Shown piece by piece: positions 10,105 to 23,345 of a DNA stretch of 64,000 nt; position 1 is the first letter of the stretch; each line of letters opens with the position of its first letter. A model generated the notes under the pieces. The model was given only the letters and a program-made list of their open reading frames with translations, was not told the DNA's origin and did no database searches. The DNA is from Podocnemis expansa (Eukaryota; Chordata; Testudines; Podocnemididae): NCBI GenBank assembly GCA_007922195.1, contig ML681981.1, forward strand, positions 13,307,403-13,371,402, read 5' to 3'. The position numbers and the translations under genes are program-made.

Positions 10105-11340
10105 CTATAAATTAGTGTTAAAATACAGGTTAAAAAAATCAATACTGTAATATTGAATTGGCATTTATCATAACATAGGCTACCCTTATACAGAAACTAG
10201 AATACTGATATTTTTCTCAACAAGGAGTATTTACATTTATCAACTTGATGATTCATAAGTTTCCCTAAAAATGTCTAATCTTTAGACCCAGGGTTACAAC
10301 TGACAACTGCACAAGGAGAGACACTGAAAGGGAAGGGGAGCAACTATTGCAAATCCTTACTGGCCACAATAAAGGCATTTCCTTTTCCCTTCCATTCTAA
10401 GGCGTGCTCTCACATCTCCAACTTTGTTCAGAAGTAAACAAGTGAACATAGATATTTCACATGGCAATGCATTACACCAAGTAGCCCTTTGGGTACTATT
10501 TCATTTAATCAAATGCCTGTTCTTTATTGCTCAGTGTGCAAAAGGATAAGATGCAGCAAATATGTGCTTGGCTTCTCTTTCATCCCAACCAGATGTTTTG
10601 TATTTTTATAGTCAGATATGGGCTTCAGCAGCAATAGTGCAAACATTTGCTGAATATTGGATCTTGAAAGTATTTTTCTTAAAACTTCTAAAGGAAGATA
10701 TTCATGGCACCTACAGAAATATGTGAGGAGTTCCTGAACTGCAGAAGCCCAAAAGTGATTCAAATGCCACAAAAATCCAAAGCTGCACTAAATGGGCCCT
10801 ATACAGTTCACTTTAAATCCAACATCTTACTTTCTAATTGGGACATTGACTATTTCATTTCATATAATCGGATTTAATGGTTTACAACAAAACATTTGTT
10901 TTCTGGACCCAAAACACAGCTATGGGGTTTTCCCTGATTCCACACTGAATTGGAAAGGTGGTCTTATACAGGGCCCTAAGAATACCCCAGCCTATTCATT
11001 AGGGCAACTACTTTACTAGTTTACTTCTAAGCTTTATGATAATGGAACAGGCAACTGCTGTTGCTGAACTTATCCAATGGAGGAAGTAGTAAGCCACCTC
11101 TCCTCCTTGAATGACACCTGAACTACTCTTTACAGAGACAAAAAGGATGTACTTCCTGTGAAGAGAAAGGAATCCAAGCACATGGCTTGGACATGGTATT
11201 TTAAGAGTCAGATTTCCAGCAGAAAGTAGGATCTATAATGAGTTACCCTGCACATTTTTCTGATATTATACAGGCCATTGTCTATTTTGAGAAATGCGGG
11301 GTATTTTTTCTTAACATTTAACCACATTATTTTCACTCAC
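10105..11340 (-). other. TBC1D12: TBC1D12 last intron
   Basis: This intron lies between the final two coding exons. It has a gtgagt donor at 11340 and an ag acceptor at 10105. Open frames of 75-82 codons lie on both strands near 10.5-11.0 kb, with no recognisable product. I see no identifiable repeat. Confidence 0.75.
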
Positions 11341-11599
11341 CTGGGCCCACTTTTTGTTACTGTTCTGCATCTGAATAGCTGCAATGCAACTAAAAAGCTT
11401 CTCTGATGTGATGTCTTCAGGCAGTTTTGTTAAAAACTGTGCTATGTGAATGAAGTCCATCTGAAGGAGCACGTCTTCATATAATCGAAGGATTCCTAAT
11501 CCCGTTCTAAACAAAAACTCTTCTCCATCTCTGCAAAAGACATCCCAAACTCGGCAGGCCAAATCAAGTGGTAGTGACTTGCTGTAGAGTGTGAAGATC
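11341..11599 (-). CDS. TBC1D12: TBC1D12 exon, C-terminal half of TBC domain
   Basis: This 259-nt exon is the longest TBC1D12 exon in the window. It completes the tryptophan codon begun in the previous exon and encodes [60 protein letters not shown] and on to NKKWAQ. It contains the conserved [14 protein letters not shown] block and following helices of the TBC fold. The variant [10 protein letters not shown] and [13 protein letters not shown] is the TBC1D12 form rather than TBC1D14 (ALGIL, AEELFASIA). The donor is gtgagt and the acceptor ends tatag. Confidence 0.96.
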
Positions 11600-13171
11600 C
11601 TATAATTTTTTAAAAGGTAACTAGTTAGTGCTATTTTATTTCAGAAAAATCAGATCCTATGCCCCTCTCTAGGTTACTGAAAGCCATCAAACAACAAATT
11701 AGCACTGAAATGTTCAAAAGCTGAATTTATCCTTTGTCAAATACTTGCAATTTTGAAAACTCGCAGAGTTTGATTTCCCCTAAAATGTGAATTCTGAATC
11801 TGAGACCGTCTTATCACCTTCTTCCCATGTTACAGGGGATACTTCATTAGAGAGCTTTCCTCTCTCCCTCCTCCTCCACTACAGGGCAATTTGTATGCCT
11901 CCAAAAAAAGGAACTGTGCAGTAGAGATATCTAACACTCCCTGAATAGAGCTTTTTGCTTTAATTTTGTTTTGGTTTAGGCTTCAGTATTATTTTTGTCA
12001 AGTTGGTTGTAAAAGGCTTAAGATGTTCACAAAAATTTTTGCTATTCTGACAGGCGAATATGACATTCAAACTTCAGGTTTCTTCACAATAATTTCTTCA
12101 ACAGTTTCTGAATGATTTTATGTTCTAGGGACAGAGCAACATTTTATTATTCTGGTGACGTGATGACGTGAAATTTACTAGGGTGACGCAACATTAGACA
12201 CTGGCAAGACATACATACATTTGGTATTTGTTCATTACTAAATCCAGTCATGTTGGGATGAAGCAAGAGATCTTCAATGCACACCACCAAAACTTAAGAA
12301 TACTGAAATCAATTAAAGGGCTGGGGAAAACTGGTTAGGATTAAAAAAATATCAAGTGACATTTGTGTTTATAGGGGACGGTAATCAAAAACTCCTTTGT
12401 AGCTGTGAAAATAAGCAAATTTTAGTATTGTTGCTGATACATTTTAATATATTTGATATAACAGCACTACCGCAATGTAGCTTAGCTACTCATCATTGAT
12501 TAACTCAATTAAGTGTTAAAAGGTGAATTTGTTAAATGTATATGTAAATATGTACTGTTATTTTGCCAACATTTCTTAAAGTACTTATTTTCATTCTTTG
12601 TTTCTCTCTCCTGATTTTAAGTGTACTCCCTCTAACTTGAACATTACGTATTTTTACATGCTTGTTATATCTAAGTCTATCCTTTACTTCTCCAATTCTT
12701 ACTTTCATTCTACCTCAAGTTTAAATTTTCCCTTCAGACTCTCCTCACACTTTTATTCAGTATCCCTTTACTAACTTCCTACACCACTAGAACTGGATCA
12801 AAATGTTATTTCCTTGAGCCTCCTCTTTCCTGACAAGCTCACAACTAACCATCTCGACTATGTGGTCTGAAGCACAAAAGACCTACTAAGTTCCCTGCAT
12901 CTTGTTTTCTTTTTCAGAGTATATGTCATTTCTACTTCCATTTCACAATTCTATATTGATGTTTGGAATTACACTCTCCTGCCAGGGCTGCGCAGCTGTG
13001 TAAGGTAATTCTCCAGGACCTCAAAAGATCCAGAAAATTTGGAGGTAGTTTTGGTCCCACAGAAACTGAGCTAACAGTACTTCTGCGTCAAAAAAAAAAA
13101 AAGAACATGAAGAAAAAATGGAGAAATGAAAGAAAGTTGCTAAATCAAGTTTGCTATGACCATTAACTTAC
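11600..13171 (-). other. TBC1D12: TBC1D12 intron
   Basis: This 1.6-kb AT-rich intron lies between the exon encoding [10 protein letters not shown] and the long C-terminal TBC exon. It has an A-rich run near 13.09 kb. I see no recognisable transposon or RNA gene in it. Confidence 0.75.
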
Positions 13172-13281
13172 CAGTCTATCAAATATATATCTGGAGTAAG
13201 ACTATATGATTTGAAGTGAAGAAATAGTTTTGGGAGATTTTCTTCAAAGAATACTTCAAAGGTTGCAAAATATTTCAGCAT
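13172..13281 (-). CDS. TBC1D12: TBC1D12 exon, mid TBC domain
   Basis: The 110-nt exon encodes [20 protein letters not shown] then [16 protein letters not shown], plus two bases of the tryptophan codon completed in the next exon. This is the conserved TBC segment of the L-P-D-I-Y-L-I-D-W type. The acceptor is ccatag and the donor gtaagt. It enters in phase 0 and leaves in phase 2, matching both neighbours. Confidence 0.95.
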
Positions 13282-13514
13282 CTATGGGGGAAGTTACAAA
13301 AATTGAAGTGTTTAGAACAACAAATTCTACTTTATTTCTCTCTAGAAATACACATCTTGAGGTAATCAATCACTACTAGCTTGACTATCGAACACAAAAC
13401 ATCATCGGAAATTATTCTCTATCCAGAAGCAAGGATTAAGATGTTACTAATCATAAGGATACATTGAGTCAAAGAATAAAATCAAGTTCCAAGCTTTACA
13501 ATGTCTTAGCATAC

Positions 13515-13643
13515 CATGCTGTGATCCACACGGAAAAAGGCCAGTTGGCATGGCTTGTTCAGGAGGTTTGCAAAGGCAATGAAAGCATCTGCCTCTTCCA
13601 GATTAAGAATAAGTACTGCAGCAATGAAGGACATCCCTTGTAC
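13515..13643 (-). CDS. TBC1D12: TBC1D12 exon with glutamine finger
   Basis: The 129-nt exon is entered and left in phase 0. It encodes [20 protein letters not shown] then [20 protein letters not shown] and HSM. With the tyrosine ending the previous exon, the start reads YVQGM, the motif whose glutamine acts as the second finger in TBC Rab-GAP catalysis. The motif is intact, so GAP activity cannot be excluded on sequence. I recall reports that TBC1D12 acts through Rab11 binding independently of GAP activity. The donor is gtatgc. Confidence 0.96.
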
Positions 13644-14592
13644 CTACAATGGAGAAGTACAATTAGCACACAATCTTACATGTTTGTAAATGCAAATATT
13701 TATAATCTCCAATAGGTCATTAACCAGTTACACAAAATTGAGATGTATACAAGGTAGAGTTAAGTAAAGGCAAAATATTAAATCAGTGATTTACAAAAAA
13801 CAACATATCTCCCAAGAAAATCATATTTATTTTGCAGAAGCATGTTGCGGATGTTTGTCACTGAGGTTCCAGGAAGGCGTTTGCTGATCTAAGATGCTCT
13901 GAGATGTGGAATACCCACTCTCTTTAGAGAAGACAACAGGCTGGATGCAGAGCTCATTTACTTGTCAAAGAGAGAACAGAGCCCAAAATTCATTATTATG
14001 GTATGGAGAAAACTGCCAGGGAAAGTGTATCACACAGGAAAGGGTTCAGGGTACAACTCTTTAGGTTTGAACAGAGATGACATTCTAGTTACCTAGTAGA
14101 GAGTCAACTGGGACAGTCCCATTAGCCAATGCCATTTGTGCTCATGCACCTGGCCCACATTCCCTAAGTGCATGTAAATATTTAAATGTGGCTAACTTTT
14201 TAATATACCTCTTCTGCCTGGACATCTAGGAGCACAGAAGTCAAAGTGCTACCAATCTCCCCTACTGTTTCTACGCGCTGATATGCTTCACCTCCATTTC
14301 ATCTAGATGACAACAGTGTTCGGGGACCTTTAAAAAGAGCACTGTAATAGGATCAATCTATTTTCTTCACAGAACTTCCCTACCTGCAATAGCTGATCAT
14401 GCGTAGATTTAGAAAGACATCTGAATTATATGCTCATTAAAGATGGGAACTAATGCAAAAGTAAATTTGTGCAAGTTTATATTTTTAAAAACGTGGTGGC
14501 ACAATAAAAGTTTACAGAACTAGAAGTTTTGATATACTACAACTCAAATATCTACACTATTAAAAATATCAGTATATAAAGCAGATACTTAC

Positions 14593-14664
14593 ATATCCCA
14601 CATCAGGTCTGTAACATGTATATGCTCCTAAGACACTATGCAAGAGATCGTGATATGGACCTCC
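14593..14664 (-). CDS. TBC1D12: TBC1D12 exon (GGPYHD... segment)
   Basis: The 72-nt exon (24 codons, phase 0-0) encodes [20 protein letters not shown] then DVGY. This is the conserved TBC stretch L-x-x-I/V-L-x-A-Y-x-x-x-x-P-x-V-G-Y just before the glutamine finger. The acceptor is cccaag and the donor gtaagt. It is short but fully consistent with its neighbours. Confidence 0.95.
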
Positions 14665-15097
14665 CTTGGGGAAACAGGAAAAATGTGATTACTTTTGTAA
14701 AGTTTTCCTCAATCTAGATAAAATAATAATTGATTTAATTGGCTTAAAGACTCAGACTAAATTACTATACTATTCACAACCAATGAAACTTCAATTTAAC
14801 TGTACATATGCACATTAATTTTGCTTCCATATCTATATTAATAGAAGCCCAATTCCTAATATGGTATGTTAAGATCAAGAATACCACCACCACTACAGAA
14901 AACTTATATGTCATCTTTCATTCAAGGGCGTAAAAATCTCATTTCAACACTTTCACTTATTTTGAATGGAGACACATGGTGCAAATATACTTTATTTGAA
15001 TGACACCACATACAATCCAACTCTTGACATGCAGGACATAGTATGAATTCACAAAGCTATGACCTCTTCTTAAAAACAGATTTTTTAAACCCCTCAC

Positions 15098-15192
15098 CTT
15101 CTGAAAGATATAGAAGGATGGAAATGTGCGTGATATATCCAGTTTAATTAGTTCCAGGCTGGCCTCACGGTCAGCAACAGATACACCTGCAT
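15098..15192 (-). CDS. TBC1D12: TBC1D12 exon with arginine finger
   Basis: The 95-nt exon encodes (D)[20 protein letters not shown] then [11 protein letters not shown]. The I-K-L-D-I-S-R motif is the IxxDxxR signature whose arginine is the catalytic arginine finger of TBC GAPs, and it is intact here. Phases are 1 in and 0 out. The acceptor is tgcag and the donor gtgagg. Confidence 0.95.
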
Positions 15193-16721
15193 CTGCAAGT
15201 AAACAAGAGTCACTTGTGAAAATGGCTAAAATATCCAGCTAGCTATTTTACTGATGTTCCTTTATAAGCCCAGATGAAGTTGCACCTACATATACAGAAA
15301 GAACTGCAGAAAGTTGTTCATGTAGAAAATGGGGAAAGTTAATTCTTGTTCTCAGAATGCACTTCCTCCACAAAGCCATACTGCATGAACTGCATACTTG
15401 AAACACACTCATATAACCTTTTACTTACTTTACAATGACTGGAGTTCTTTGAGGTGCCTTTGTTCACACGGATCTTGCTATATGTGTATGTAACCTTTAT
15501 TCATGGAAAACAGAACTTTTTAGCCTGCAGCGTCTGTTGGAAGTTGTACATGCTTCCCAATACACGCTGACAACCCCTCCACCCAATGCCTCAAGACCAG
15601 AACTCCACTAAGGCATGCTACAGAAGTTGCCTGAGCCTTTGTAGAATACACCCAAACTGACAGATTAAATGCTTATTCATAGTATACAAGATCTTAATAT
15701 CATCAGCAAACTACTTTGCTAGTCTTAGGCTAGATGCAGCCTATTCTTTAGATGACTGCAAAGAGCTACAGAAGAGTGCTGAGGTTGTGTGTGTGGGATG
15801 TGGGTTTTTTTTTTGTTGTTGGTTTTTTTTTTGTTTTTGTTTTTTTAAGAACTCTGTTCTATATCGATAGAATGATAGATACGCAGGTAGCTTCAGACTG
15901 GGAGCTAAGCTTGAGAAAAATACAGACAACTGTATAAAATTCATTTAAATAAAAGCCTGAAGCAACCTTTGGCAGAAAACCATAAAAGCATGTCCAGCTG
16001 TCAAAACCTATAACTTACTAACTCTATGAGCTGAAACAACAACTACTAAAAATGCTGTCTTTGTAGAAAGGCGATATAAAAAAATATATGAAACATCAAA
16101 AGGAATGTATATTAAAGACGTTAATACCACATTCATGTCCCAGGCAGGAAAGCACTGATGGAAACCACTGAGTCAGATCTTTAACAAATTTAGGAATAGT
16201 TAGAATGCATTTCAACACAGCAGACTGAAAAACTATATAGTTGCAAGGATAATAGTCTAAAATAATCAAGGTAGAGGAGTAACCTGGCTACCCAGATCAC
16301 TGGTTAGACCATATTGAAAAACACCTCCACTTAGCTATGAACTTTTGCCTCATAGAATCAAAAGAGAATCATTGAACAGCTAACAAGCAGTTCTCCTCAA
16401 GTGAGAGCCAGCTATAATCCCCACACTGTCAAACACAGAACATTTTGGTGCAGTACTACACTATGGTTTTGTGAAATTATATCAGGAAAGATCACAAGTA
16501 GATGAGATGGGCAGAATAAAAAGCGATTTAGAATGGAAAAAATAAAATATATTAGTCCAAGAGGAAAGAGAAAAAGTGGTGTTCTGGTATACAGGCAGGA
16601 ACAGCTTTGCAAGCTACACAAACTGCTCTCAACTCCAACAGAAGTATGTTTAAGCACAATTCCCATGAGATCTGTCTATATGCAGCCCTATCCTTGCTTG
16701 GATGTACCTTTTATAATAGAA

Positions 16722-17534
16722 CAGGTGTGGCCAAACCATGGCTCTTCAAACAAAAACTGCGGCTCACAGAAGAGCAGGACAGGGAAGGGCGGTGTGTTGG
16801 AATACTGGGGAAAGAAGTGCACAATGGTTGACGACAGCAGAGAAGCAGCAGCATGGCAAGAGCCAGTGGGGGGGAAGCGGCAGCATGGTCGGGGAGAAAA
16901 GAGAAGCGGCAGCATAGTAAGAGACGGCAGGGAAGCAACAATGGGGGGGGGGCATGATGTGGTTGGGGAAGCCATGGCATGTTTAGATTTTCTCCTAGAC
17001 CCTAATGCAGTTTAGTCATTAAAATAAAAGCATATTTTACGAGTTCTAAACATGATGTGGAATAAAAAGAAACAAAAATACAAAGCAGAAAAGCTTAAAA
17101 CAATGTAGATTAGTTTCGATTATTGGCATAACTTACTGCTGTGAAGCATTGCATGCCACACTGAAATCTGTTAAATCAAAACATTATGCAATACTTAGGG
17201 ATCAGCACCTGAGAAAGCTTTTACGTATTGCATTGGCAAGTTACTGCCCAGATTTAAAAACTTGCCACTAGCCTGCAGTGTTGTACATCCAGCGACTGCT
17301 AAGTTTTTAGTGTATAGGCCTAGTTTTCATGGTAACCTTAAGTAATTGTTAGAATCTGACAGTAGTAGGATCAATATTTGCCCTGTTTTTACGATAAAAT
17401 TAAAGTGTGCAATGAATTTTAAGCTTAGTAATTTTGGAGTAGGTAAACGTATGTGGTTATATGCCTCAGTGCAGCTCTCAAAGGTTTAATAATTGACTTG
17501 CATGGCTCAAGATCCATCAGTTTGGCCACCCCTG
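16722..17534. mobile_element. hAT-like non-autonomous transposon
   Basis: The left end CAGGTGTGGCCAAAC and the right end GTTTGGCCACCCCTG are inverted copies, a TIR family common to hAT elements. The flanks TAATAGAA (16714-16721) and TAATAAGA (17535-17542) look like an imperfect 8-bp target-site duplication. The left interior is purine- and G-rich with GCGGCAGCATG-type repeats, which creates spurious open frames on both strands. No transposase is visible. Confidence 0.7.
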
Positions 17535-17639
17535 TAATAAGAGTCTTTGAAACAGAGATGGGAGACAAAAACCAATGAAAAAGTGCCATCATGTTTGGAG
17601 GAAGCAACAGAAGGTTTAGCATGTCTAAAACTGATCAGC

Positions 17640-18775
17640 GCCCTATAATGGTGGTGCAGATAACAGGACTAAGATCTCCATCTCTGAAGGACACCCATCA
17701 GTACGTACAGTGAGGGCTGATGAGATAATCTTCAAGACCAGGTTCTGTTGGTTCCAGTAACTGAAGGGACTTGGAACCTGTGGAAAGCAGAGGTCGGTCC
17801 AGTAGACCTCTAGTAGAACTCCAGTTCCAGCATCTCTGTATATCCTCAAGAGTCATAAAAGAAGATTGAGAAGCAATAGGGATCGGTATTACTGCAGCCA
17901 GTACTGAAGCATACAGCCTTGCAGTACTGGGCTCCACAGTGAAGCACAGGACTCAGTAGTCAGTGGTAGATGGAACCAAGACTACTGGTACCAGTAAATC
18001 TATGACAGCTGATGACAAACAGCCCCTTCATTATGACATTGATGTTCATGTCACCCCACACAGTGGACTACGAGAGTGCAAGTTGAAGCACATGCTCTTC
18101 AGTTTTGCACTGTAACTGCTCCATGAAAACCCTGTTAGTGACTTGTTAGACCCTGTGAACTGAAGGGCACTTAGTTTGTAACACTGCCAGCATTAGGTTT
18201 ACACAAATTAGTTATACTTTAGTTCACATTAATAGGATCAACTCAAGCCAGTTACACCACAACACTCTAGCACATGCTGCAATTTGCACCCTTGCAGTCT
18301 GCACTGTGGGGGCATATAGACAAGCCTTAAGACAAAGAGCAAGGGTGCCTACAATCCCTGAAAGTATATGGTACAGCTCTTAAGCCTTATCTTTTTCCTC
18401 CAGAAAAGAATCAAGACACTGACCGCCACCAGTTAGCCTAGGCAGATTTCTCCACCTTCTTACCTTGGGTAGCAAATGTGTCTGACTGGCCGAAAATGAC
18501 AAAAGGAGTAGGCTAATTAGCTACCTAGAGACAACAGAAAAACAGATGGACACTGAAGCTCCATCTCTCTGCCACAGATACTCAGAAGAAATAGTGGTGA
18601 TTGGGGGCTGATCTGACTTTTATGCCTTCAGGGCAGGACACGACAAAGGCATGCAGGACACATGCACAACCTATAACTGAACACTGCTAGTAAAAGAGTT
18701 GGACATGTCATGCATGGGACACGAGCACCCCTACTGTAGGATCATACAGACAAATGCTCAAAGAACTTGTTTACA
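17640..18775 (-). mobile_element. Possible DIRS-type gag/terminal remnant
   Basis: The sequence is rich in GGTACCAG/CAGTACTGG-type words and encodes on the minus strand a serine- and proline-rich frame resembling the gag-like region of the DIRS element near 42-43.7 kb. At 18750-18770 the words AATGCTCAAAGAACTTG resemble the DIRS terminal sequence at 44.02 kb. The match is weak and the limits are approximate. It could instead be unrelated unique intron. Confidence 0.3.
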
Positions 18776-20639
18776 GCTAGGTAGGGCACACACAGTTTCC
18801 ATTGTAAAAAGCATTTCAGGAACCAAAAGGTATGCCTATATAAGCAATGAAGCGTATAGCTCTCTTGACTGAGCTGTACACCAACCTGGGAGGGCTAGCC
18901 AGAATGAGAGGATAACAATCACAGCTGGGAGAAAGGCCTGTCTGCAGTGGGGGTTGCAAGAAGCTTCCATTATCTTGACTTCCATTAAAATTAGGCCCAC
19001 AGAACACACAGTTGGTGCTGCAGATACAGGAAGCTCTTTGGCGCGCGCACACACCAACAGGTTTCTGCTCACCGGTACCTGGAACATTCCCTGAAATTTT
19101 TTAATTGATCAGACCAACAAAAAAAAAAGTCACCCAACTTGCAAACTCCATGTTGGTATTAAGCCCTTTAGTTGCTAACTCCTGTTGAAATTCAGTTCTA
19201 GGGTAATGTGAACAGAGTCACACAACTATAGTGGGGCCCTAGAGGCAATGTAATGTTAACAACTCTGGTTCTTCAACTGTTATACTAATCCAGACTGGTC
19301 ACTCCAGTAATTCAAGAACTGCCAGCTAGTTTTGTTTAACCGGATATTAGCAACCATCAAGAACTGTTTAACATCAGTGCATTAATATGGCAGTGTGTTT
19401 AAAGACAGTCAGAACTGGACTACCATAAAAACAGGAGTACTAGTTCTAAATCAATCAAGTAGAATGGAAAATTAATATTGATTTCTGTAACTCATTCCAA
19501 GTTGGCTCTTCACAGGTAGTATTTTTTAAACTTGCTGGACTACAAAAGTCACTTAAAATTTCCTTTCTTTTATTAAATGTGCATAAAATTCAGAAAAGGT
19601 CAAAATTTAGGCTTCCATTAATAAATGCTTTTCAGTGAAATAAATACTACTTCAACAGACAGTAAGAAGGAGCCATACCTGACAATATTTAAAGGATAGA
19701 AAGTTATTTGAGGAGAACAACAAAAACTTGCAAATACATGAGATCAGCAGAACTTTCAGAAAGATGTGAAGAAAAGATTTTGCTTAACAAAATTTAAGGC
19801 CAATCCAAATACATAAGATAAAAATCTCTAGTACTTTCTGGAATTCTCTACCCAGTCATTAACATCCTACTCCTGAATATACAGGGGAAAAGGGGTATAA
19901 TAAACCATTCTTCAAATCCATCTAGTTTGGACTTTCCTTGGACATTCACAAGAAAAACAACAAATGCAGCATGAATACATTAAACTGGAGCTAGAGCCCC
20001 ACTTTTCCATTTAGGGTCCCAAAAATAATCAATTGAACAGTCTGCTTGAAAGGTGATAATATAATTAAAAAACTACATCAAACTGGTGGGGGTAATGCAG
20101 TGCAAAAGCAAAAAGGATATAGAAGTCATTTCAACATGTCTGCCAGATAATCAAGCTTAGAGTCATGCTCATAGACAAAGATTTTTAAAAACAGTTTGCC
20201 TCAGATTGGTCACAGATGTGGATTGAGGAAAGCCTGAGTAATTTACTGGCAAAGAAACTCTGTGAATCAGGATGGATTAAGCAGAAATGTAGACAAAGTA
20301 TTTTTCCCTTTCCACATGACTATTTTTGAGCTGGTGTGTTTTGGGGAAAAAAGATTGTTACTGCAGTAAATATTTTAACCTCTACAAAAATATTACCCCT
20401 CCTTAAAGGGCAATAAAACCTAAAAATAATTATATGAAATCACATTTAATAGGTAAAATCTCAGTACTAGTAACATTATTAAATACGTAAGATTTTTTTT
20501 TCCAACAATAAAAGTAAGCCATTTCTGCAACATGCACCAAAGAAATTAGGAATGATATATACCATATATGTAATTTGAAAATGCAGAAAACTTAAGATTT
20601 CCCAGGTGTAAGTGATACTATACCAATTTTATAGATTTG

Positions 20640-20850
20640 AGTGGCAAAAAGATCTTGGAATCAGGAACCAGATTACCAGGAAGACCTCAAGCAAATCACA
20701 ATTTCTTCATCTATCTGTTCCCCATCTGTAAAATGACAGCTAATACTTTCCTCTGTCTCAGGGCTTTTGTAAGGACACAGTCAGTTACATCTGTGAGGCA
20801 CTTGGATCCTAAGGTAAAGAGAGCCACACAAGCAAGGCTAGACAATAGCA
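20640..20850 (-). repeat. MIR-like SINE
   Basis: The plus strand carries the reverse complement of a MIR-type core (TTCCCCATCTGTAAAATGAC preceded by a CTCAAGCAAATCACAAT-type word and followed by the GTAAGGA/GAGGCAC words). This indicates a MIR-family or related CORE-SINE on the minus strand. It is diverged, so family and borders are tentative. Confidence 0.55.
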
Positions 20851-21237
20851 GAGATGGTACTAGAATTTAGTATCATCTGGCTCTTTTTGTGCTTCATCTA
20901 CTAGCCCTTTGGTTAGACACGTCGTCATTGGTCCCAGATTTTCAATGACAAAGGAAAAACATGTATTTGAATATTAATTTTGACATTAAAAATTGCTTAT
21001 GGCAACCCATATTTTTGCAGGTCTCTCTCTTGGCTTGAGAAATACTAGATGACATTCACTCAGTGACCTTCTACAATACAGAAGTTATCAAAGAATCTGA
21101 GCCTGGACAATCTGAAAACCTGGAGATTTTAATTCTCATCTGAACTGAACTTTTGAGCCTTCAGACATTTACCCATCAGTATGTCAAAACGATGAAAAAA
21201 CCTCCAAATAGCATTTGATAACGCTGTAAGAACACAC

Positions 21238-21318
21238 CTTCTATATCATTTTCTGAATGTGGCTCACTGAAACTTCTCCATCGTTCCTTAGCTCTTGATA
21301 AGAAGATTTCATACAATT
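21238..21318 (-). CDS. TBC1D12: TBC1D12 exon ([14 protein letters not shown]...)
   Basis: The 81-nt exon completes a glutamate codon and encodes [20 protein letters not shown] then SENDIE. This is the early TBC-domain segment with an acidic, probably flexible insertion before the arginine-finger helix. The acceptor is tttgcag. The donor gtgtgt is a weaker variant than those of neighbouring exons. Phases are 1 and 1. The acidic insertion differs slightly from the mammalian sequence I recall. Confidence 0.93.
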
Positions 21319-22848
21319 CTGCAAAATAAAGTCAAACACAAAACCATAATTAAATATCTTCAAGGAAGTGCTCTTTAGCTCTGGTCTCAATCCCCCTCTC
21401 CCAACCCCAAATGTAAAATTTTAGAATCTTAAAATGAGATAATATGGGCAGACTAGAAAGAGTCCAGAGGACCACAACAAAAAATAAAGTGTTTAGTAAA
21501 CCTGATCTATGAAGAAAGGTTTAAAAATTGGGCATATTTAGTCTTGAGAAAAAGACGACGGGGTGAGCCTGAGTAACAGTCTTCAAATACATTAATGACC
21601 ATTATAGCAAGGATGGTGATCAATTACTACTCTCCTTTTTTTTAAACGATGTCTTGTATAAGGCTCAATAACTATTGTGTATGATTTTTATAATGAAAAG
21701 CTAGTAAATTCACTTGGACATTTCCATTAAAATCTGGACATTATTATAAAGCTTTCATGAAGGTGCAACCGATCGTAATTTTGACTATACACTGCTTTTA
21801 CCCCTGCAGAACTATCTTGGCCTACACAAACCGCTCCTTTTACAATGTTTAGAGTTGGAAGATTTATTTATCATTATAAATAAATAATAAATTGTCAGGG
21901 TGTTGATCCAGAATTTCTTTCCCAACCTTTGGCATTGTATGCTAGAGTTTTTCCTCTGTGTAGTTGATATTAGAATTTAGAACTCTTCTGCCTTTTTTGC
22001 TAGATAAAGAGTTAGTTTACTATGTTTTATTATTTACCACAGTCCAAGGCACTTGACCCATGAGAACACTTTATTTTAAAAAAATAGGCAGAATACTTTT
22101 TACTAGTAGATACAATATTTAAGGAATATATCAGTACTTAGTGGACATTATGATCTTGAGAACACATAGGTATTTCATTGAAAGCCCTGGCTTAAGTCAG
22201 ATCCACTGAAACAGCTTTGACGCAGATGAACATTTAAAACTTGTGCAACATACAAAACAACTGTGTGATTAACATTAGTGTAAATTTTAAACACATATCC
22301 CAGCCTTTTTTCCTTCTCTAAAAGATCCACAGGTCATTAGAGTGTATTATAATCACACTCATTTAAAGCATAGCATCCAAGCATTCCCCCTTGCCTGTAC
22401 AAGAACTGCAGAACGCCTGAATTTAGTTCAGATTTTTAACCACCAAATCACAAGTAAATTTTCCTTTTTGTATCTCTGAGGGGGGAACATGCTTTTATAT
22501 CCAAAGGCATGCTCCAAAATACATTTTTATACATTAGTCACAAAGCATGAAAAGAGATGTTTAGAACGGAAACAAAAAATCCTCATAGCTCACAGAATCC
22601 TCTGCTTAGATACTGAGAACACACAGAACAATTTTAAAAACTGTATTAAACTATTCTGACCTACACTAACAACCATTCAATGACAAAATGCAAGATCTTC
22701 ATCTACCTGATCAGTAAAAGGGATCATCCTCATATCAGAAACAGCAAACAAACATGGTGGGGGAAGGGTGGATCAGTACTAGTTTGGTTAAATGAAGTAA
22801 AAGAATTTTGCATAAAAGTGTGATCATGTGCGTATACATGACACTCAC
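21319..22848 (-). other. TBC1D12: TBC1D12 intron
   Basis: This 1.5-kb AT-rich intron lies between the exon that opens the TBC domain and the one encoding [11 protein letters not shown] see no repeat or RNA gene that I can name. Confidence 0.7.
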
Positions 22849-22955
22849 CATGAGTAATATTTAGTTCATTTCCTATAGCTAGACTCCAGACCTTCCCACG
22901 AACACTTGGGGGTAATCCCTGCCACCACAGTTCTCGAACTCTTCGAGTAGTACGC
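22849..22955 (-). CDS. TBC1D12: TBC1D12 exon, start of TBC domain
   Basis: The 107-nt exon encodes [20 protein letters not shown] then [16 protein letters not shown]-x-x-G-L/I-P-x-x-x-R-G-x-V-W is the diagnostic first motif of the TBC domain. The acceptor follows a C-rich tract (ccccccctag) and the donor is gtgagt. A 194-codon open frame spans this exon and its flanks, but only this segment is exon. The rest is intronic read-through. Confidence 0.96.
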
Positions 22956-23345
22956 CTAGGGGGGGAGGAAAAAAAAAAAAAAAAGAGGAAATTTAGCAAT
23001 TTCTGTTTCCGGACTTCACTGAGCCGTTCAGCAGTAACATAACATATTACCCTAGTCAAAATTTGAAGCTTTCTGCTTATGCTCTTGGATTGACAAAGAG
23101 GAAGACTAAAATGAGAGAAACATGCTAGCATCCAACGGAAGCAACATCTCATATTGTTTGAATGATTCCTCATCACATCTGCAGCACTATAGTGGGCTAT
23201 AAACCTTCTTTGGCTAGATGGATCAGTCCAACATATTTTCAGGAATAGGTAGGAAGAAAATGAAATGGGTGGTTCTTCTGAGATGTAAGAGGGGAAAATA
23301 AACCACATTTTCATTAGACTTGCACTAGAAAATGTATTTACTCAC

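Larger units (their letters stand above)
15193..21237 (-). other. TBC1D12: TBC1D12 intron with hAT, DIRS-like and MIR-like repeats
   Basis: This 6-kb intron contains T-rich low-complexity sequence (15.80-15.85 kb), a hAT element (16722-17534), a probable DIRS gag/terminal remnant (about 17.6-18.8 kb), a segment at 18.18-18.33 kb ending AGACAAGCC that resembles the terminus of the MITE at 61.6 kb, and a MIR-like SINE near 20.7 kb. The remainder looks unique and AT-rich. Confidence 0.65.

Noticed and set aside
16533..17015. A 160-codon plus-strand frame and its minus-strand shadows
   Set aside because: The frame crosses the boundary of a hAT element and its C-terminal half is a GGCAGCATGG-type repeat. 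There is no conserved domain.
22730..23314. A 194-codon minus-strand open frame treated as one protein
   Set aside because: Only 22849-22955 is supported by TBC homology and splice sites. The rest is intron read-through, including an A/T homopolymer.
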